A DNA stretch of 64,000 nucleotides from Chloroflexota bacterium (GCA_011523545.1 WTGN01000077.1:1-64000); one strand, 5' to 3'. Shown: positions 36,110 to 45,569, counted from the stretch's first letter. Notes: generated from the sequence alone by a model not told the origin. Numbers and translations are program-made.

Positions 36110-38878
36110 ATGCATGGCGACTTCACCGCTTTTGACCTCGAAACCACGGGATTGGACGCCGCAACCGATGAAATAATTGAAATCGGCATCGCCTGTTTTC
36201 GCGACGGCGCGCTCGTTGACCAATACCAGCGTCTGGTGAAACCGTCGGTGCCCATTCCTCCTGAGATAACACAATTGACCGGCATCGATCAAGAAGATGT
36301 CGAAGGCGCCCCCAGCATTGAAGAAATTTTGCCTGAGCTTGGCCCATACTTCGGCGGCGCGCCGCTGGTCGCGCACAATGCCGGCTTTGATGTCGCCTTT
36401 TTGGGCAAACACTTGCCGCTCGGCGCGAATCTCACCATTGACACATTTGAACTGGCTTCGATCGTGCTGCCGTCGGCGGCGCGCTACAACCTGGGCAGCC
36501 TGGCGCGGGAAGCGGGCATCACGCTCGACCGCGCTCACCGCGCCTTTGACGACGCGCTCGCGACCGGCCATCTCTATTGGCAGCTCTGGGAGAAGTTATG
36601 TGATTTGCCAACGAGCCTGCTGAGCGAAATCATACAAGCGAGCAGCGGCATGGCCTGGGACTTGCGGGAAGTCTTTCAGGCGGCGCTGGCGGCGGGCTTG
36701 CGGCGGAACGGCGCGAGGACAGCGCGCAATCCATTCAAGCCTGCGTCCTCCTTCGCCCCTCCGCTGGATATCGCGCAGGCGGGGCACAGCGCGTTGGCGC
36801 CGGCCGCGGTTGACCAGGTCTTCGCCCCGAACGGCGGGCTGGCGAAGGCGCATGCCCGCTTCGAGCAACGCGACCAGCAGCTGCAAATGGCGCAAGACGT
36901 GACGCGCGCGCTCAATCATGGCGAGCGCCTGATGATCGAAGCTGGCACCGGCACCGGCAAATCGATCGCCTATCTCCTGCCCGCTGCCCTCTGGGCGCTG
37001 TCAAATGGCCAGCGAGTAACAGTCTCGACGCACACGATAAACTTGCAAGAGCAACTGCTGAACAAGGATATCGCCCTGGTCCGTCAGATTGTCGGCGAAG
37101 ACTTAAGCGCGGCGCTCATGAAAGGGCGCGGCAACTATCTGTGCCCACGGCGCTTGGGTAGGCTGCGGCGGCGCGGGCCGGCGACAGTCGACGAGCTCAG
37201 GTCGCTCGCCAAGATTCTCGTCTGGCTTGAGGCCGGCTCATCCGGCGACCGCGGCGAGATCAGCCTGCGGGCGGGCGAATGGGCGGTTTGGTCGCGTTTA
37301 AGCGCGCAAGACGAAGATTGCACCACCTATCGCTGCGCCAGCGAAATGGACGGCGCCTGCCCTTATTATCGGGCGCGCAAGAAAGCTGAAGCCGCCCATA
37401 TCCTGATCACGAATCACGCGCTGTTGATCGCCGACGCCAGGATCGACAATCGCGCCCTGCCAGCCTATTACAACCTCATCGTCGACGAAGCCCATCAGCT
37501 TGAAGACGCAATAACCAATGGCTTGAGCCGGCGGATCGACCAGCAGCTGATCATGACGCGCTTGCGCGACCTTGGGAATACAAAGCGCGGCACGCTGGGC
37601 GCATTTCTAGCTGAAGCCCGCGACCGCTTTCCCAAGGAAGAAGCCGACAAGCTCGCTGCCTTCATCGTCAACATCAGCGACGCCGTCGAGATGATGAGGG
37701 TCCAGGTGCGGCTGTATTTCCGCGCGCTTCACGAATTTGCAAGCGGCCGTAGCGGCGGCGGTCAATACGCCAAGCGTCTGCTGCCCTCGCAGCGGGAATC
37801 CGGCAAGTTCGCCCCGGTGAAGTCCGCCTGGACGGGGCTGGCATCTTACTTCCTCGCGGTGACCGACGCCATGGAGCACCTGTGCCAAGCCCTGCCCCAC
37901 TATGAGAAATACCACATGCCAGACTTCGCCGACCACAACAGTGAAATCAGGGCCATCTGGCGCTCATTGGCCGACCTGCACGAAGCGCTTGAACACTTCA
38001 CCAACGACCCCGAGGACAACGCGATTTACGCGATAACCCCGGGCGACAGCCCCGACAGGCTGCAAACGCATGTCTCGCCTTTGCATGTCGGTCCCATGAT
38101 GGAGCAATACCTCAACCAGCGGATGGAGAGCATCATCCTGACCAGCGCGACATTGACGACTCAGGGCAACTTCGATCATATTGCGGAGAGGCTGTACACC
38201 GACGACTACCGTTCGGTGGCGCTGGATTCGCCTTTCGACTATCGCCAGTCAACCCTGGTTTACATCCCGCAGGACATGCCCGAGCCTGGCCGGCGCGGCG
38301 GCTACCAGCGCATGGTCGAGCGTGGCGTCATTGAGTTGGCCGATGCATTGCAGGGACGGGTGATGGTCCTCTTCACCAGTTACGCTCAATTGCGCGAGAC
38401 ATCACGCGCGGTCACGCCACGCCTCGCCCTCGGCGACATCGTCGTCTACGATCAAAGCTTCGGCGGCAGCCGCGACGTGCTGCTCGAGAGCTTCAAGAAG
38501 GCCGAGAAAGCTGTGCTGATGGGCACGCGCAGCTTCTGGCAGGGCGTCGATATTCCGGGCGCCGATCTCAGCGCGCTTGTCATCGCGCGGCTGCCCTTCG
38601 CCGTCCCGTCCGACCCGGTTTTTGCCGCGCGCGGGGACACCTACAGCAACGCCTTTGAGGATTATGCCGTGCCCGATGCAATTCTGCGCTTCCGCCAGGG
38701 ATTCGGCCGTCTAATTCGCAGCCGCAGCGATCGGGGCGTCGTCGCAATCTTTGACAGCCGCGTCATCAGCAAGCGTTACGGCGGCAGTTTTCTTGAATCC
38801 CTACCCGATTGCACAGTACAATTCGGCAGCCTGGAAAACCTGCCGCAGGTCGCCTCCAACTGGATTGATGGACCTTGA
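36110..38878 (+). CDS. dinG: DinG-type helicase with N-terminal DEDDh exonuclease
   Basis: 922 residues. Residues 1-165 are a DnaQ-like 3'-5' exonuclease (FDLETTGLD, VAHNAGFDVAFL and HRAFDDALATG give the DEDDh residues). The XPD/DinG helicase part follows: Walker A EAGTGTGKS (about 277-285), DEAH box VDEAHQLED (about 458) and motif VI QGFGRLIRS (about 863). The segment 340-440 holds Cys residues (YLCPRR, DCTTYRC, GACPYY) that fit the [4Fe-4S] site of this family. The fused form is typical of Gram-positive bacteria. It unwinds 5' overhang or R-loop structures in known members. Confidence 0.93.
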   Translation: MHGDFTAFDLETTGLDAATDEIIEIGIACFRDGALVDQYQRLVKPSVPIPPEITQLTGIDQEDVEGAPSIEEILPELGPYFGGAPLVAHNAGFDVAFLGKHLPLGANLTIDTFELASIVLPSAARYNLGSLAREAGITLDRAHRAFDDALATGHLYWQLWEKLCDLPTSLLSEIIQASSGMAWDLREVFQAALAAGLRRNGARTARNPFKPASSFAPPLDIAQAGHSALAPAAVDQVFAPNGGLAKAHARFEQRDQQLQMAQDVTRALNHGERLMIEAGTGTGKSIAYLLPAALWALSNGQRVTVSTHTINLQEQLLNKDIALVRQIVGEDLSAALMKGRGNYLCPRRLGRLRRRGPATVDELRSLAKILVWLEAGSSGDRGEISLRAGEWAVWSRLSAQDEDCTTYRCASEMDGACPYYRARKKAEAAHILITNHALLIADARIDNRALPAYYNLIVDEAHQLEDAITNGLSRRIDQQLIMTRLRDLGNTKRGTLGAFLAEARDRFPKEEADKLAAFIVNISDAVEMMRVQVRLYFRALHEFASGRSGGGQYAKRLLPSQRESGKFAPVKSAWTGLASYFLAVTDAMEHLCQALPHYEKYHMPDFADHNSEIRAIWRSLADLHEALEHFTNDPEDNAIYAITPGDSPDRLQTHVSPLHVGPMMEQYLNQRMESIILTSATLTTQGNFDHIAERLYTDDYRSVALDSPFDYRQSTLVYIPQDMPEPGRRGGYQRMVERGVIELADALQGRVMVLFTSYAQLRETSRAVTPRLALGDIVVYDQSFGGSRDVLLESFKKAEKAVLMGTRSFWQGVDIPGADLSALVIARLPFAVPSDPVFAARGDTYSNAFEDYAVPDAILRFRQGFGRLIRSRSDRGVVAIFDSRVISKRYGGSFLESLPDCTVQFGSLENLPQVASNWIDGP

Positions 38879-38887
38879 GCGCTGATT

Positions 38888-39235
38888 ATGAGAACGCCAG
38901 CCGGGCGCGAGTGCCCGCATTTCTACGCCGATCACAATCGCCATACGCGGGATATTGAGGAATGCCGGCTGGCCAAGCGCAATCCCGATTCCGAACAGTG
39001 GCACCCCAAGGATTGCGTCAAGTGTCCCGTTCCTGATATCGTCCTGGCGAACGCCAGCCCAGACACAAAACTCGTGCTCACCATCCGGGCGGGTTTCCTC
39101 GGCTTCATCCGCCGTGTTGAAGTGGAAGCGATCTGCTTGAAGAACGGCGAAAAGGTGGACCCCTACGTCGGCTGCCCGGATGACCACCCCGGGCTCGACA
39201 TCTTCCGCCAGGCCCTGGAAGGCAGCGATGATTAA
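38888..39235 (+). CDS. Small Cys-rich protein of unknown function
   Basis: 115 residues. Cysteines at about 9, 26, 43, 46, 82 and 95 with several His (HFYADHNRHTRD, DCVKCPVPD) suggest a zinc or Fe-S site. No helix-turn-helix or membrane helix. It begins nine bases after dinG and overlaps the HAD-DinB gene by eight bases, so the three are probably co-transcribed. No family is recognised. Confidence 0.65.
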   Translation: MRTPAGRECPHFYADHNRHTRDIEECRLAKRNPDSEQWHPKDCVKCPVPDIVLANASPDTKLVLTIRAGFLGFIRRVEVEAICLKNGEKVDPYVGCPDDHPGLDIFRQALEGSDD

Positions 39236-40391
39236 GGCCGTCCTGCTCGACCTGGACAATACGCTGCTGCATAATCCCGATCGGCTTTGGGTCGCCGCTT
39301 TTCGCGAGCAGTGGGATCGGCACTTCGCCGCGCGCCACGCCATCGAAGGCGCCTCCGCAGCCCTCCGCGTCGCCATTTATCGCCTGACTGGCGAGGGGAC
39401 CACATACCGCAGCAACGCCGCCGCAATGCTAGACGCGCTGTCGCAAGAGCTGGCGCTGGCAAGAGAGGACCTTTCCGCGGCGATCGCCGACTTCTACGAC
39501 GGCGCCTACATCTGCCTCAGAACCCACACATCGCCCGTCGCCGGGGCGGCGCAACTGGTGGAGAGCCTGCTCAATCAGAATATGCTGGTCGCGATCGCCA
39601 CAAATCCCTTGTTCCCGGCGGCCGCTGTCGAAGAGCGCATCGGCTGGGCCGGCTTGAGCGACTTTATACCGGAATTCGCCTTCATCACCCACAGCGAAAA
39701 TATGCACTTCGCCAAACCGAGCCCGGCTTATTTTGCCGAGGCGGTCGCGCGCGTCGGCGTCGAGCCCGACGAGGCGCTGGTCATTGGCGACAGCTATGTC
39801 AACGATATCGCCCCGGCGGAGGCCATTGGCATCCACAGCTGGCAAGTCGGCAGCGATGACGTTCTGGGTGGCATAATCGATCATGTTCGACAGGTCAATT
39901 GGCAGGAGGCTTATCATTCGCGTCAGCTGCAAGACAGCATGATTCTGCCGCAATACGGCGGAAACATCGCGGCGCTCTACGGTCTGCTAGCGGAGGTGAA
40001 AGCGCATCAGTGGCATCAGCTGCCGGACCCGAATGAATGGTCCATCATACAGATCCTCTGTCATTTGTGGCAGTCGGAGACCAGCGTGCATTTGCAGCGC
40101 CTGCAGACCATTTTGGCGCAAGATGATCCATTTATTGCCGCGCCGGCGCCGCCCGGCCCGCATATTCCGCCCTGCCACGACGATGGCCATCATGTGATGC
40201 GCTGTTTTCACGATGCGCGTGAGGACACCACCCAGCTCTTGACAGGTTTGGCGCCTCATCAATGGCGGCGCCCGGCCCGGCACAGCATCTTTGGATTGAC
40301 AAATCTGTTGGAAATGGCGCATTTCACCGCGCAGCACGACCGCCTGCACATCACGCAGCTTTGCCAAACGCTGGGCAAATGCGCCGACTGA
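39228..40391 (+). CDS. HAD-family hydrolase fused to DinB-like domain
   Basis: 387 residues. The N-terminal 1-225 is a HAD hydrolase: motif I DLDNTLLHN, then IATNPLF (motif II region), KPSPAYF (motif III Lys) and VIGDSYVNDI (motif IV). Residues 240-385 look like a DinB/YfiT four-helix bundle with metal-binding-type histidines (QILCHLWQSE, HHVMRCFHD, FTAQHDRLHI). The second domain may be a thiol-dependent or metal-dependent transferase-like unit. I know of no standard combination of the two. The ATG at 39228 was chosen because MIKAVLLDLDNT is the usual HAD start. Confidence 0.78.
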   Translation: MIKAVLLDLDNTLLHNPDRLWVAAFREQWDRHFAARHAIEGASAALRVAIYRLTGEGTTYRSNAAAMLDALSQELALAREDLSAAIADFYDGAYICLRTHTSPVAGAAQLVESLLNQNMLVAIATNPLFPAAAVEERIGWAGLSDFIPEFAFITHSENMHFAKPSPAYFAEAVARVGVEPDEALVIGDSYVNDIAPAEAIGIHSWQVGSDDVLGGIIDHVRQVNWQEAYHSRQLQDSMILPQYGGNIAALYGLLAEVKAHQWHQLPDPNEWSIIQILCHLWQSETSVHLQRLQTILAQDDPFIAAPAPPGPHIPPCHDDGHHVMRCFHDAREDTTQLLTGLAPHQWRRPARHSIFGLTNLLEMAHFTAQHDRLHITQLCQTLGKCAD

Positions 40392-40431
40392 CTGCTGCTG
40401 CCGCGATTCGCCGACGCGCGCCGAATTCTGT

Positions 40432-40459
40432 TTGACTAATGGCGTACTTACTGTACAAT
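40432..40459 (+). promoter_or_regulatory. Promoter of polyprenyl synthase gene
   Basis: TTGACT (40432-40437), a 16-base spacer and TACAAT (40454-40459), 48 bases before the ATG. Confidence 0.65.
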
Positions 40460-40506
40460 ACGTTTAGATAGTTCTGAACTTCACAATAATTGATTTGGAG
40501 GACGAT

Positions 40507-41454
40507 ATGTCCGGCGCAACAGTCGACCGTGTGGAGCTGAACGACTTGCTTGAGGACGGGCTGGCGGCTGTTGAGCGCGCCATGCTTGCGGTGACGGACA
40601 GCGATGTTGACATCTTGCGCGACGCCAGCCGCCATATCCTGGACGCCGGCGGCAAGAGAATCCGGCCCCGCTTGCTGCTGCTCACATATCTGGCGCTTGG
40701 CGGGCGCGACGTCGACTACGTCAGCAAGCCGGCTGCCGCCATTGAATTGATGCACACCGCCAGCGTCGTTCACGATGATATTAATGATCATGGCATTCTG
40801 CGCCGTGGCCGTCCATCGGTGAACGCGCTCTGGGGGCGGACTTTCGCCCTCCTGACCGGCGACTTCCTGTTCACCGCGGTCTACGAGTTGATGGCGCCCT
40901 ACCATGACCTCAACATAGACCTGGCGAAGGCCGCGACCGCTCTGGTAGAGGGCGAAACGCTGCAGGCGAGCGCGGTCAAGAACAATGCTTTCACGCGCGA
41001 AGCCTATATGCAAATTATCGCCCTCAAGACCGCCGCCCTATTCCGCGCCGCCAGCACGATCGGAGCGAAACTGGCGCGGGCCAGCCAAACCGAGACGAAT
41101 GAGTTGGCCGATTTCGGCTTTAATCTCGGCCTCGCCTTCCAAATCGTCGATGACATACTTGATCTGGTGCAAAATGAGGCCCAGCTGGGAAAAAGCAGCG
41201 GCATTGACATTCCGCAAGGTCGGGGCGTCGCCGTCGCGCTGGATGGCAGCAACGGCAGCGGCGGCACAAACGTGATCGATCCCGTGGCCACGATCCGGCA
41301 GAAACTGATGGAGGGCGATACGATCGGGAAGGCGCGCGAGCAGGCGCATTTGCTCATTGACAGCGCCATGACCAACTTGACGATCCTGGATGACTCGGCG
41401 GCAAAATCAGCGCTGGCGACGCTGGCGCGGCAAGTGGTCGAGCGCGACAAATGA
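40507..41454 (+). CDS. Polyprenyl diphosphate synthase (trans-isoprenyl)
   Basis: Condenses farnesyl or geranylgeranyl diphosphate with IPP to a long-chain polyprenyl diphosphate, for quinone side chains or carrier lipids. First Asp-rich motif VVHDDINDHG and second QIVDDILDLVQ are both intact; GKRIRPRLLLL and RGRPSVNALWG are family signatures. 315 residues. The ATG at 40507 follows GGAGG. A chain length of C35-C40 is likely from similarity of length, but is not proved. An odd Gly/Ser-rich insert (NGSGGTNV) lies after the second motif. Confidence 0.92.
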   Translation: MSGATVDRVELNDLLEDGLAAVERAMLAVTDSDVDILRDASRHILDAGGKRIRPRLLLLTYLALGGRDVDYVSKPAAAIELMHTASVVHDDINDHGILRRGRPSVNALWGRTFALLTGDFLFTAVYELMAPYHDLNIDLAKAATALVEGETLQASAVKNNAFTREAYMQIIALKTAALFRAASTIGAKLARASQTETNELADFGFNLGLAFQIVDDILDLVQNEAQLGKSSGIDIPQGRGVAVALDGSNGSGGTNVIDPVATIRQKLMEGDTIGKAREQAHLLIDSAMTNLTILDDSAAKSALATLARQVVERDK

Positions 41455-41527
41455 GCGCGAACACGTGGCGGCGCTTCGAGGCGTGTATCATATCGGTACG
41501 CGCTTTTTGATTTAGAGGCGCCGCGCT

Positions 41528-43156
41528 ATGAGGACCCCGATGAAAGTAGCAAGCCTGCGTCAAGTGCGTGAAATCGAGGCGGCCGCGGATCGTTCCGGCT
41601 TGAGCTATCAGCAGATGATGCTAAATGCCGGCCGGGCTGCCTGCGAGCATTTACGGCGGCGCTGCGCCCTCAATTCGGGAACTCGGATAGTTTTCTTGAT
41701 TGGGAAAGGCAACAACGGCGGCGACGGCCTGGTGATGGCCAATGATCTGGCGAAAACCACCGATGCCGTCATCGCTTTATATCTGCTGGCGCCGCGAGCG
41801 GCAAGGGACGAGAACTTTCAAGCCGTCGCTGCCAGAGGCATACCTGTTACGCAGGCGGCGGAGGACCCTGATGGCCGGTTATTGCGGGACCTCGTCGCCG
41901 GCGCTGACATCATCGTCGACGCCCTGCTGGGAATCGGCTTGCGATTGCCGCTTCGAGGGCTGGCGGCATCGACGCTCAAGACAGTCAATGACTGCCTGCG
42001 CGATCTGGCGGCGCAGGATCAAGGCGCTGCGCAAACGACATGTCCACGATCCCCATCAAGCAGAGCCCGCCCATACATCTTGGCGATTGACTGCCCCAGC
42101 GGCATCAATTGCGACACCGGCGAAGCGGACAGCCGCGCCATATCCGCCGACTCCACCATCACTTTTATCGCTGGCAAACCCGGCCTTTTCACTTTCCCGG
42201 CCGCCGGACACGTGGGCGAACTGACAGTTGCGCCAATTGGCATCCCCGAGAGTTTGCCTGAGCTGGACCGAATCCAGGCGACGGTGGTGGATGCGCGGTT
42301 CGCGACTGCGCTTCTGCCTCCGCGGCCGCTCGATGGCCACAAAGGCAGTTTCGGGAAAGTCATGATTGTCGCCGGCTCGCGGCAGTACATCGGCGCGATC
42401 GCGCTGGCCGGAGAGGCGGCCTATCGCTCCGGCGCGGGACTGGTAACCATCGCCACAACCGCCAAATTGATTGACATTGTCGCGGGCAACCTTCGCGAAC
42501 CCACCTGGCTGCCGCTTGACGATGTGGACGGATGCATCGCCGCCGGCGCCGCTGAGACGGTCATTGCGCGGGCGACCGGCTATAATGCCCTGCTCCTCGG
42601 CTGCGGCCTGGGCAGGCACAAAAGCACGCGGTCCTTCGTGCGCGCTCATGTGTCGCGCGCTTCCACGCCTCCCCTGGTCATAGACGCCGACGGATTGAAT
42701 AGTTTGGGCGAGCTGCCGCGATGGTGGGAACGCTTGCCAGATGACAGCATTCTGACGCCTCACCCGGGCGAATTGGCCCGTCTGACCGGCAAGAGCGCGC
42801 GAGCCATCAATCAAGATCGCTGGGCAATTGCGCGAGAATGCGCCGCGAAATGGAAGGTCCTGCTCGTGCTCAAAGGGGCGCATACACTCATCGCCGCGCC
42901 CGATGGACGCATCAGCGTCATTCCCATCAAGACGGACGCGCTCAGCACGGCAGGCACAGGCGATGTGCTGGCCGGGTTGATCGCTGGCCTTCGCGGGCAG
43001 GGGCTCGATGCCTTTGACAGCGCGCGGCTTGGCGCCTATGTGCATGCGGCCGCCGGCTTGATCGCGGCCGAATCCCTGGGCAGCAGCCGCAGCGTCATTG
43101 CCGGAGATGTCCTGTCGGCGCTGGGCCGGGCTTTTTCCCGCTTGGAGGCGTCTTAA
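41528..43156 (+). CDS. nnr: Bifunctional NAD(P)H-hydrate epimerase/dehydratase
   Basis: Repairs hydrated NAD(P)H. The N-terminal YjeF_N epimerase domain (about 1-240) has MKVASLRQVREIEAAA and GKGNNGGDGLVMA; the C-terminal kinase-like dehydratase domain (about 250-540) has GSFGKVMIVAGS, LTPHPGELARL and the ATP/ADP site TAGTGDVLAG. 542 residues is the fused form as in E. coli. ATG at 41528 follows AGAGG; an ATG at 41540 is also possible. Its stop overlaps the convergent small-protein gene by four bases. Confidence 0.95.
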   Translation: MRTPMKVASLRQVREIEAAADRSGLSYQQMMLNAGRAACEHLRRRCALNSGTRIVFLIGKGNNGGDGLVMANDLAKTTDAVIALYLLAPRAARDENFQAVAARGIPVTQAAEDPDGRLLRDLVAGADIIVDALLGIGLRLPLRGLAASTLKTVNDCLRDLAAQDQGAAQTTCPRSPSSRARPYILAIDCPSGINCDTGEADSRAISADSTITFIAGKPGLFTFPAAGHVGELTVAPIGIPESLPELDRIQATVVDARFATALLPPRPLDGHKGSFGKVMIVAGSRQYIGAIALAGEAAYRSGAGLVTIATTAKLIDIVAGNLREPTWLPLDDVDGCIAAGAAETVIARATGYNALLLGCGLGRHKSTRSFVRAHVSRASTPPLVIDADGLNSLGELPRWWERLPDDSILTPHPGELARLTGKSARAINQDRWAIARECAAKWKVLLVLKGAHTLIAAPDGRISVIPIKTDALSTAGTGDVLAGLIAGLRGQGLDAFDSARLGAYVHAAAGLIAAESLGSSRSVIAGDVLSALGRAFSRLEAS

Positions 43157-43377
43157 CTTTCCTCAGTCAGGCGCGCTTTGGCGGCGCGTTTAGCTTCATC
43201 AAGGCTCGCTTCGATTTCCGCTTCCGCGCTGCCGGCGCCGAACTGGAGGATATCTTTGCGGCGCACCGAGCCCCGATGCTTGATGCGCATTAGGGCGTAG
43301 AGCGCGCCGAGCAGCATGCCGAGCAGGATGCCGACAAAGGTCGCGTTTTCATCCAGCTTAGGACGCTTGCCGCTCAT
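43153..43377 (-). CDS. Small YtxH-like membrane protein
   Basis: About 74 residues: one transmembrane helix near the N-terminus (about 15-33, rich in Gly/Leu), then a basic stretch and an amphipathic C-terminal helix (EASLDEAKRAAKARL) like the YtxH-type proteins. Start ATG 43377; an ATG at 43401 is also in frame. It is the last of three overlapping small membrane genes. Function unknown. Confidence 0.55.
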   Translation of the reverse strand: MSGKRPKLDENATFVGILLGMLLGALYALMRIKHRGSVRRKDILQFGAGSAEAEIEASLDEAKRAAKARLTEES

Positions 43378-43870
43378 CGGATTGATCCCCGCGCCCATCA
43401 TCGGTGCTGACTAACTTGTGTATGCGAATCAACTCACGCAAGAAAGCGAGCAGACCTGACAAGAAGCTCTTGATCTGTATCAGCGGGTCCACCGCATTGC
43501 TATTGATGAACTGAGCCGTCGCCCTGCTTAGGCGCGTCGTCTCGCGCGCATTGTCCAGGATCGGCTTGACTTCAGTCTTCAGCATGATCAGAAAGCCGGC
43601 CGCTTGCAGCATCAGAATCGCGAAAGCGGTGATGACCAGGACGGCCTCCAGCAAGAGGATGAGCAGCAAAATATCGCGAAAAATCTGAACCAAAGGCGCC
43701 CAGGTTTCGGCAGCCGTGAGGGCGGCAACCATGGCGGCGGCCAGCAACGCTAGAATGATAAGAATGCCGGAAACCGATGTCAGCTTGATCAGCCGTGTGA
43801 TATTCGGCCCGGAAGATTCTGGAGAATCGCCCGCGGCCAGCCGGCGCGAATTCGCTTCGCTTTCGGCCAT
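43358..43870 (-). CDS. Membrane protein with two helices, unknown function
   Basis: 170 residues from ATG 43870, two bases after the stop of the upstream gene. Two hydrophobic segments (about 32-55 and 68-92), then a stretch with helical heptads (ILDNARETTRLSRATAQFIN) reminiscent of DUF948-like proteins. The frame is open to 44038 but that part overlaps the upstream gene. It overlaps the YtxH-like gene by 20 bases. General-stress proteins of the YtxG/YtxH type have this arrangement in Bacillus, which is a possible analogy only. Confidence 0.55.
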   Translation of the reverse strand: MAESEANSRRLAAGDSPESSGPNITRLIKLTSVSGILIILALLAAAMVAALTAAETWAPLVQIFRDILLLILLLEAVLVITAFAILMLQAAGFLIMLKTEVKPILDNARETTRLSRATAQFINSNAVDPLIQIKSFLSGLLAFLRELIRIHKLVSTDDGRGDQSDERQAS

Positions 43871-43872
43871 GG

Positions 43873-44151
43873 TCAGCGCCGTGACACTGGCGTCGTTGGC
43901 TCGGCCGTCAATATGTGCGCAAAAATCAAGAGAGCGACCGCCGCGATTGACGCCGGCAGAAGATGAATCACCCCGATACGCAGCAGATTGATCTCTAGAA
44001 AGCCGCCGATGTACTGCCCCAAGAGAAAGCCGACCCAACTGGTAACGACGAATAAGACCATGCGGCGGGCGTTCCCGCCCAGGACAACGTGAAAGCCCAA
44101 GCCGTACATGCTGGCGATGACAAAAGCGAAAATGATTACCGGATTTGGCAT
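43873..44151 (-). CDS. Small polytopic membrane protein, unknown function
   Basis: 92 residues with three hydrophobic stretches (about 3-22, 30-50 and 58-82). The start ATG at 44151 has no obvious ribosome-binding site, so it may be leaderless or start elsewhere. It is the first of three small membrane genes read in the same direction. No family recognised. Confidence 0.5.
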   Translation of the reverse strand: MPNPVIIFAFVIASMYGLGFHVVLGGNARRMVLFVVTSWVGFLLGQYIGGFLEINLLRIGVIHLLPASIAAVALLIFAHILTAEPTTPVSRR

Positions 44152-44239
44152 CGAGTTTGCGATTCAGTTATCCGATGGTAAAATCTTATGTTAGTGTAGC
44201 ATATTATGCGCGTCCAGTCTCATCTCCTCGGCCCAATCC

Positions 44240-45493
44240 ATGAACGTGATTGACCTCGAAATTCTGATTCCAGCCTCACCGGAATTTATTTGGCGTTTCA
44301 TGGGCGACCTGGCCATCAACCCTCAATGGCAGGAAGATGTGGTTTCGATATCATTTCTATCGACGCAGCGCGAGGGGCCGGGAACCCGCTGGCGTCATTC
44401 GACAGTCAAGGGCAGCGACATCATCATTGAAGTCAGCGCCTGGTACGATACTTTGGGTTATGAGTATCGCATCGTCGATGGCACCGCCTATAGCGAAAAC
44501 AAGGGGCGCGTACGCCTGCACGAAGTCTCGGACGGGACTATGGTGCGCTGGACCTTCCAGTATGAACCGAGCGGCGTGCTCGGCGGCCTGCGCAATGCGA
44601 TGCGCCTCAAACGCGGTGCAAGCAATCAGATCCAGGACAGCCTTAGAAATCTGCACCAACTCATCGTACAGGAATCGGGCGGCATCTCGACGCATGTGGC
44701 GAAGGCGACTATGCAAAGCGCCCCCGACGTCAATGAGCGATCGAGCTATCAACCGCGGCACCCGTTGGCCTTTCACGAAGCGGAGGAAGACGAAGTCGCC
44801 GTCGATGAAGACACCTCGCTTTCCGAGCGCCTGCCACTCATTTATGATCTGGATATCGAGCCAGAAGCCGTGCCCGCGGTGATCGAAACCGATACCAAGC
44901 CGAACCCGGTCGTGTTGGGCAGTGGCATAGAGCCGCTACCGGCTGATGAGCCGGAACCCGTCCTGGATGACACGCGGCCGGTGGAGGTGGAGACGCTGCT
45001 GGCGGATCTGTCGCCACCCGCTGACGCCTTGCCATCCGCCGACGCCTTGCCACCCGCTGACGCCTTGCCACACGCTGACGCCTTGCCATCCGCCGACATC
45101 TTGCCAACGGCTGAGCCGGCGCCCTCGGAAGAGCCGCCGCCGGTAGAGGAGACCGCCGCTGAGACGCCACCGCCCCCGTTGGAGAGCGCGGCCATACAGC
45201 GCGAAGACAGGGCCAATCTCAGTGTTTTCGAAATCTTCGGTTTGCAGAAACCCAGCGAGGCGCGCGCCCAGGAAGGGCCGCCCAGCGAAGTTATCGATGA
45301 TATGCAAGAGTTGATGCCGATGCGGGAAAGCCCTTTGGCCGCTTCCCAAGACATCGGCTTAGGGGAGCCAGCAGCAGATCCGGCGCCTGAAAGCAGCGCC
45401 CGGCAACCGGATGAGCGCAGTGTTGTCAGCGGCATCTCGGGCTGGCGGCGCAAGGTCCGGCGGCGCAGAAGGCACTTGCGAACGCACTCCTGA
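44240..45493 (+). CDS. SRPBCC-fold protein with acidic disordered tail
   Basis: Residues 1-145 form a START/SRPBCC (polyketide-cyclase-like) domain: it begins MNVIDLEILIPASPEFIWRF, includes WRHSTVKGSD and ends with the helix NQIQDSLRNLHQLI. Such domains bind hydrophobic ligands. Residues 180-400 are acidic and Pro-rich, ending in a strongly basic tail (RRKVRRRRRHLRTHS). Within the tail, five copies of a six-residue unit (PxADAL) occur at 45018-45107. No membrane segment. Function unknown. Confidence 0.7.
   Translation: MNVIDLEILIPASPEFIWRFMGDLAINPQWQEDVVSISFLSTQREGPGTRWRHSTVKGSDIIIEVSAWYDTLGYEYRIVDGTAYSENKGRVRLHEVSDGTMVRWTFQYEPSGVLGGLRNAMRLKRGASNQIQDSLRNLHQLIVQESGGISTHVAKATMQSAPDVNERSSYQPRHPLAFHEAEEDEVAVDEDTSLSERLPLIYDLDIEPEAVPAVIETDTKPNPVVLGSGIEPLPADEPEPVLDDTRPVEVETLLADLSPPADALPSADALPPADALPHADALPSADILPTAEPAPSEEPPPVEETAAETPPPPLESAAIQREDRANLSVFEIFGLQKPSEARAQEGPPSEVIDDMQELMPMRESPLAASQDIGLGEPAADPAPESSARQPDERSVVSGISGWRRKVRRRRRHLRTHS
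45018..45107 (+). repeat. Tandem 18-bp coding repeat
   Basis: Five imperfect 18-base units inside the SRPBCC gene encode PPADAL, PSADAL, PPADAL, PHADAL and PSADIL. Likely slippage-prone and in frame. Confidence 0.75.
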
Positions 45494-45543
45494 TGACGGG
45501 CCTGGCTGTTTGCGCTGGCTTCATTGAGCCAGGTCCGCCAAGG

Positions 45544-45569
45544 AAAAAACGCCCGTTTCTAACGGACGT
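45544..45569 (-). terminator. Intrinsic terminator of tRNA-His
   Basis: On the minus strand a 9-bp stem (ACGTCCGTT/AACGGGCGT, one G-U pair) with a three-base loop is followed by six T. It starts 17 bases after the tRNA. Confidence 0.85.
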
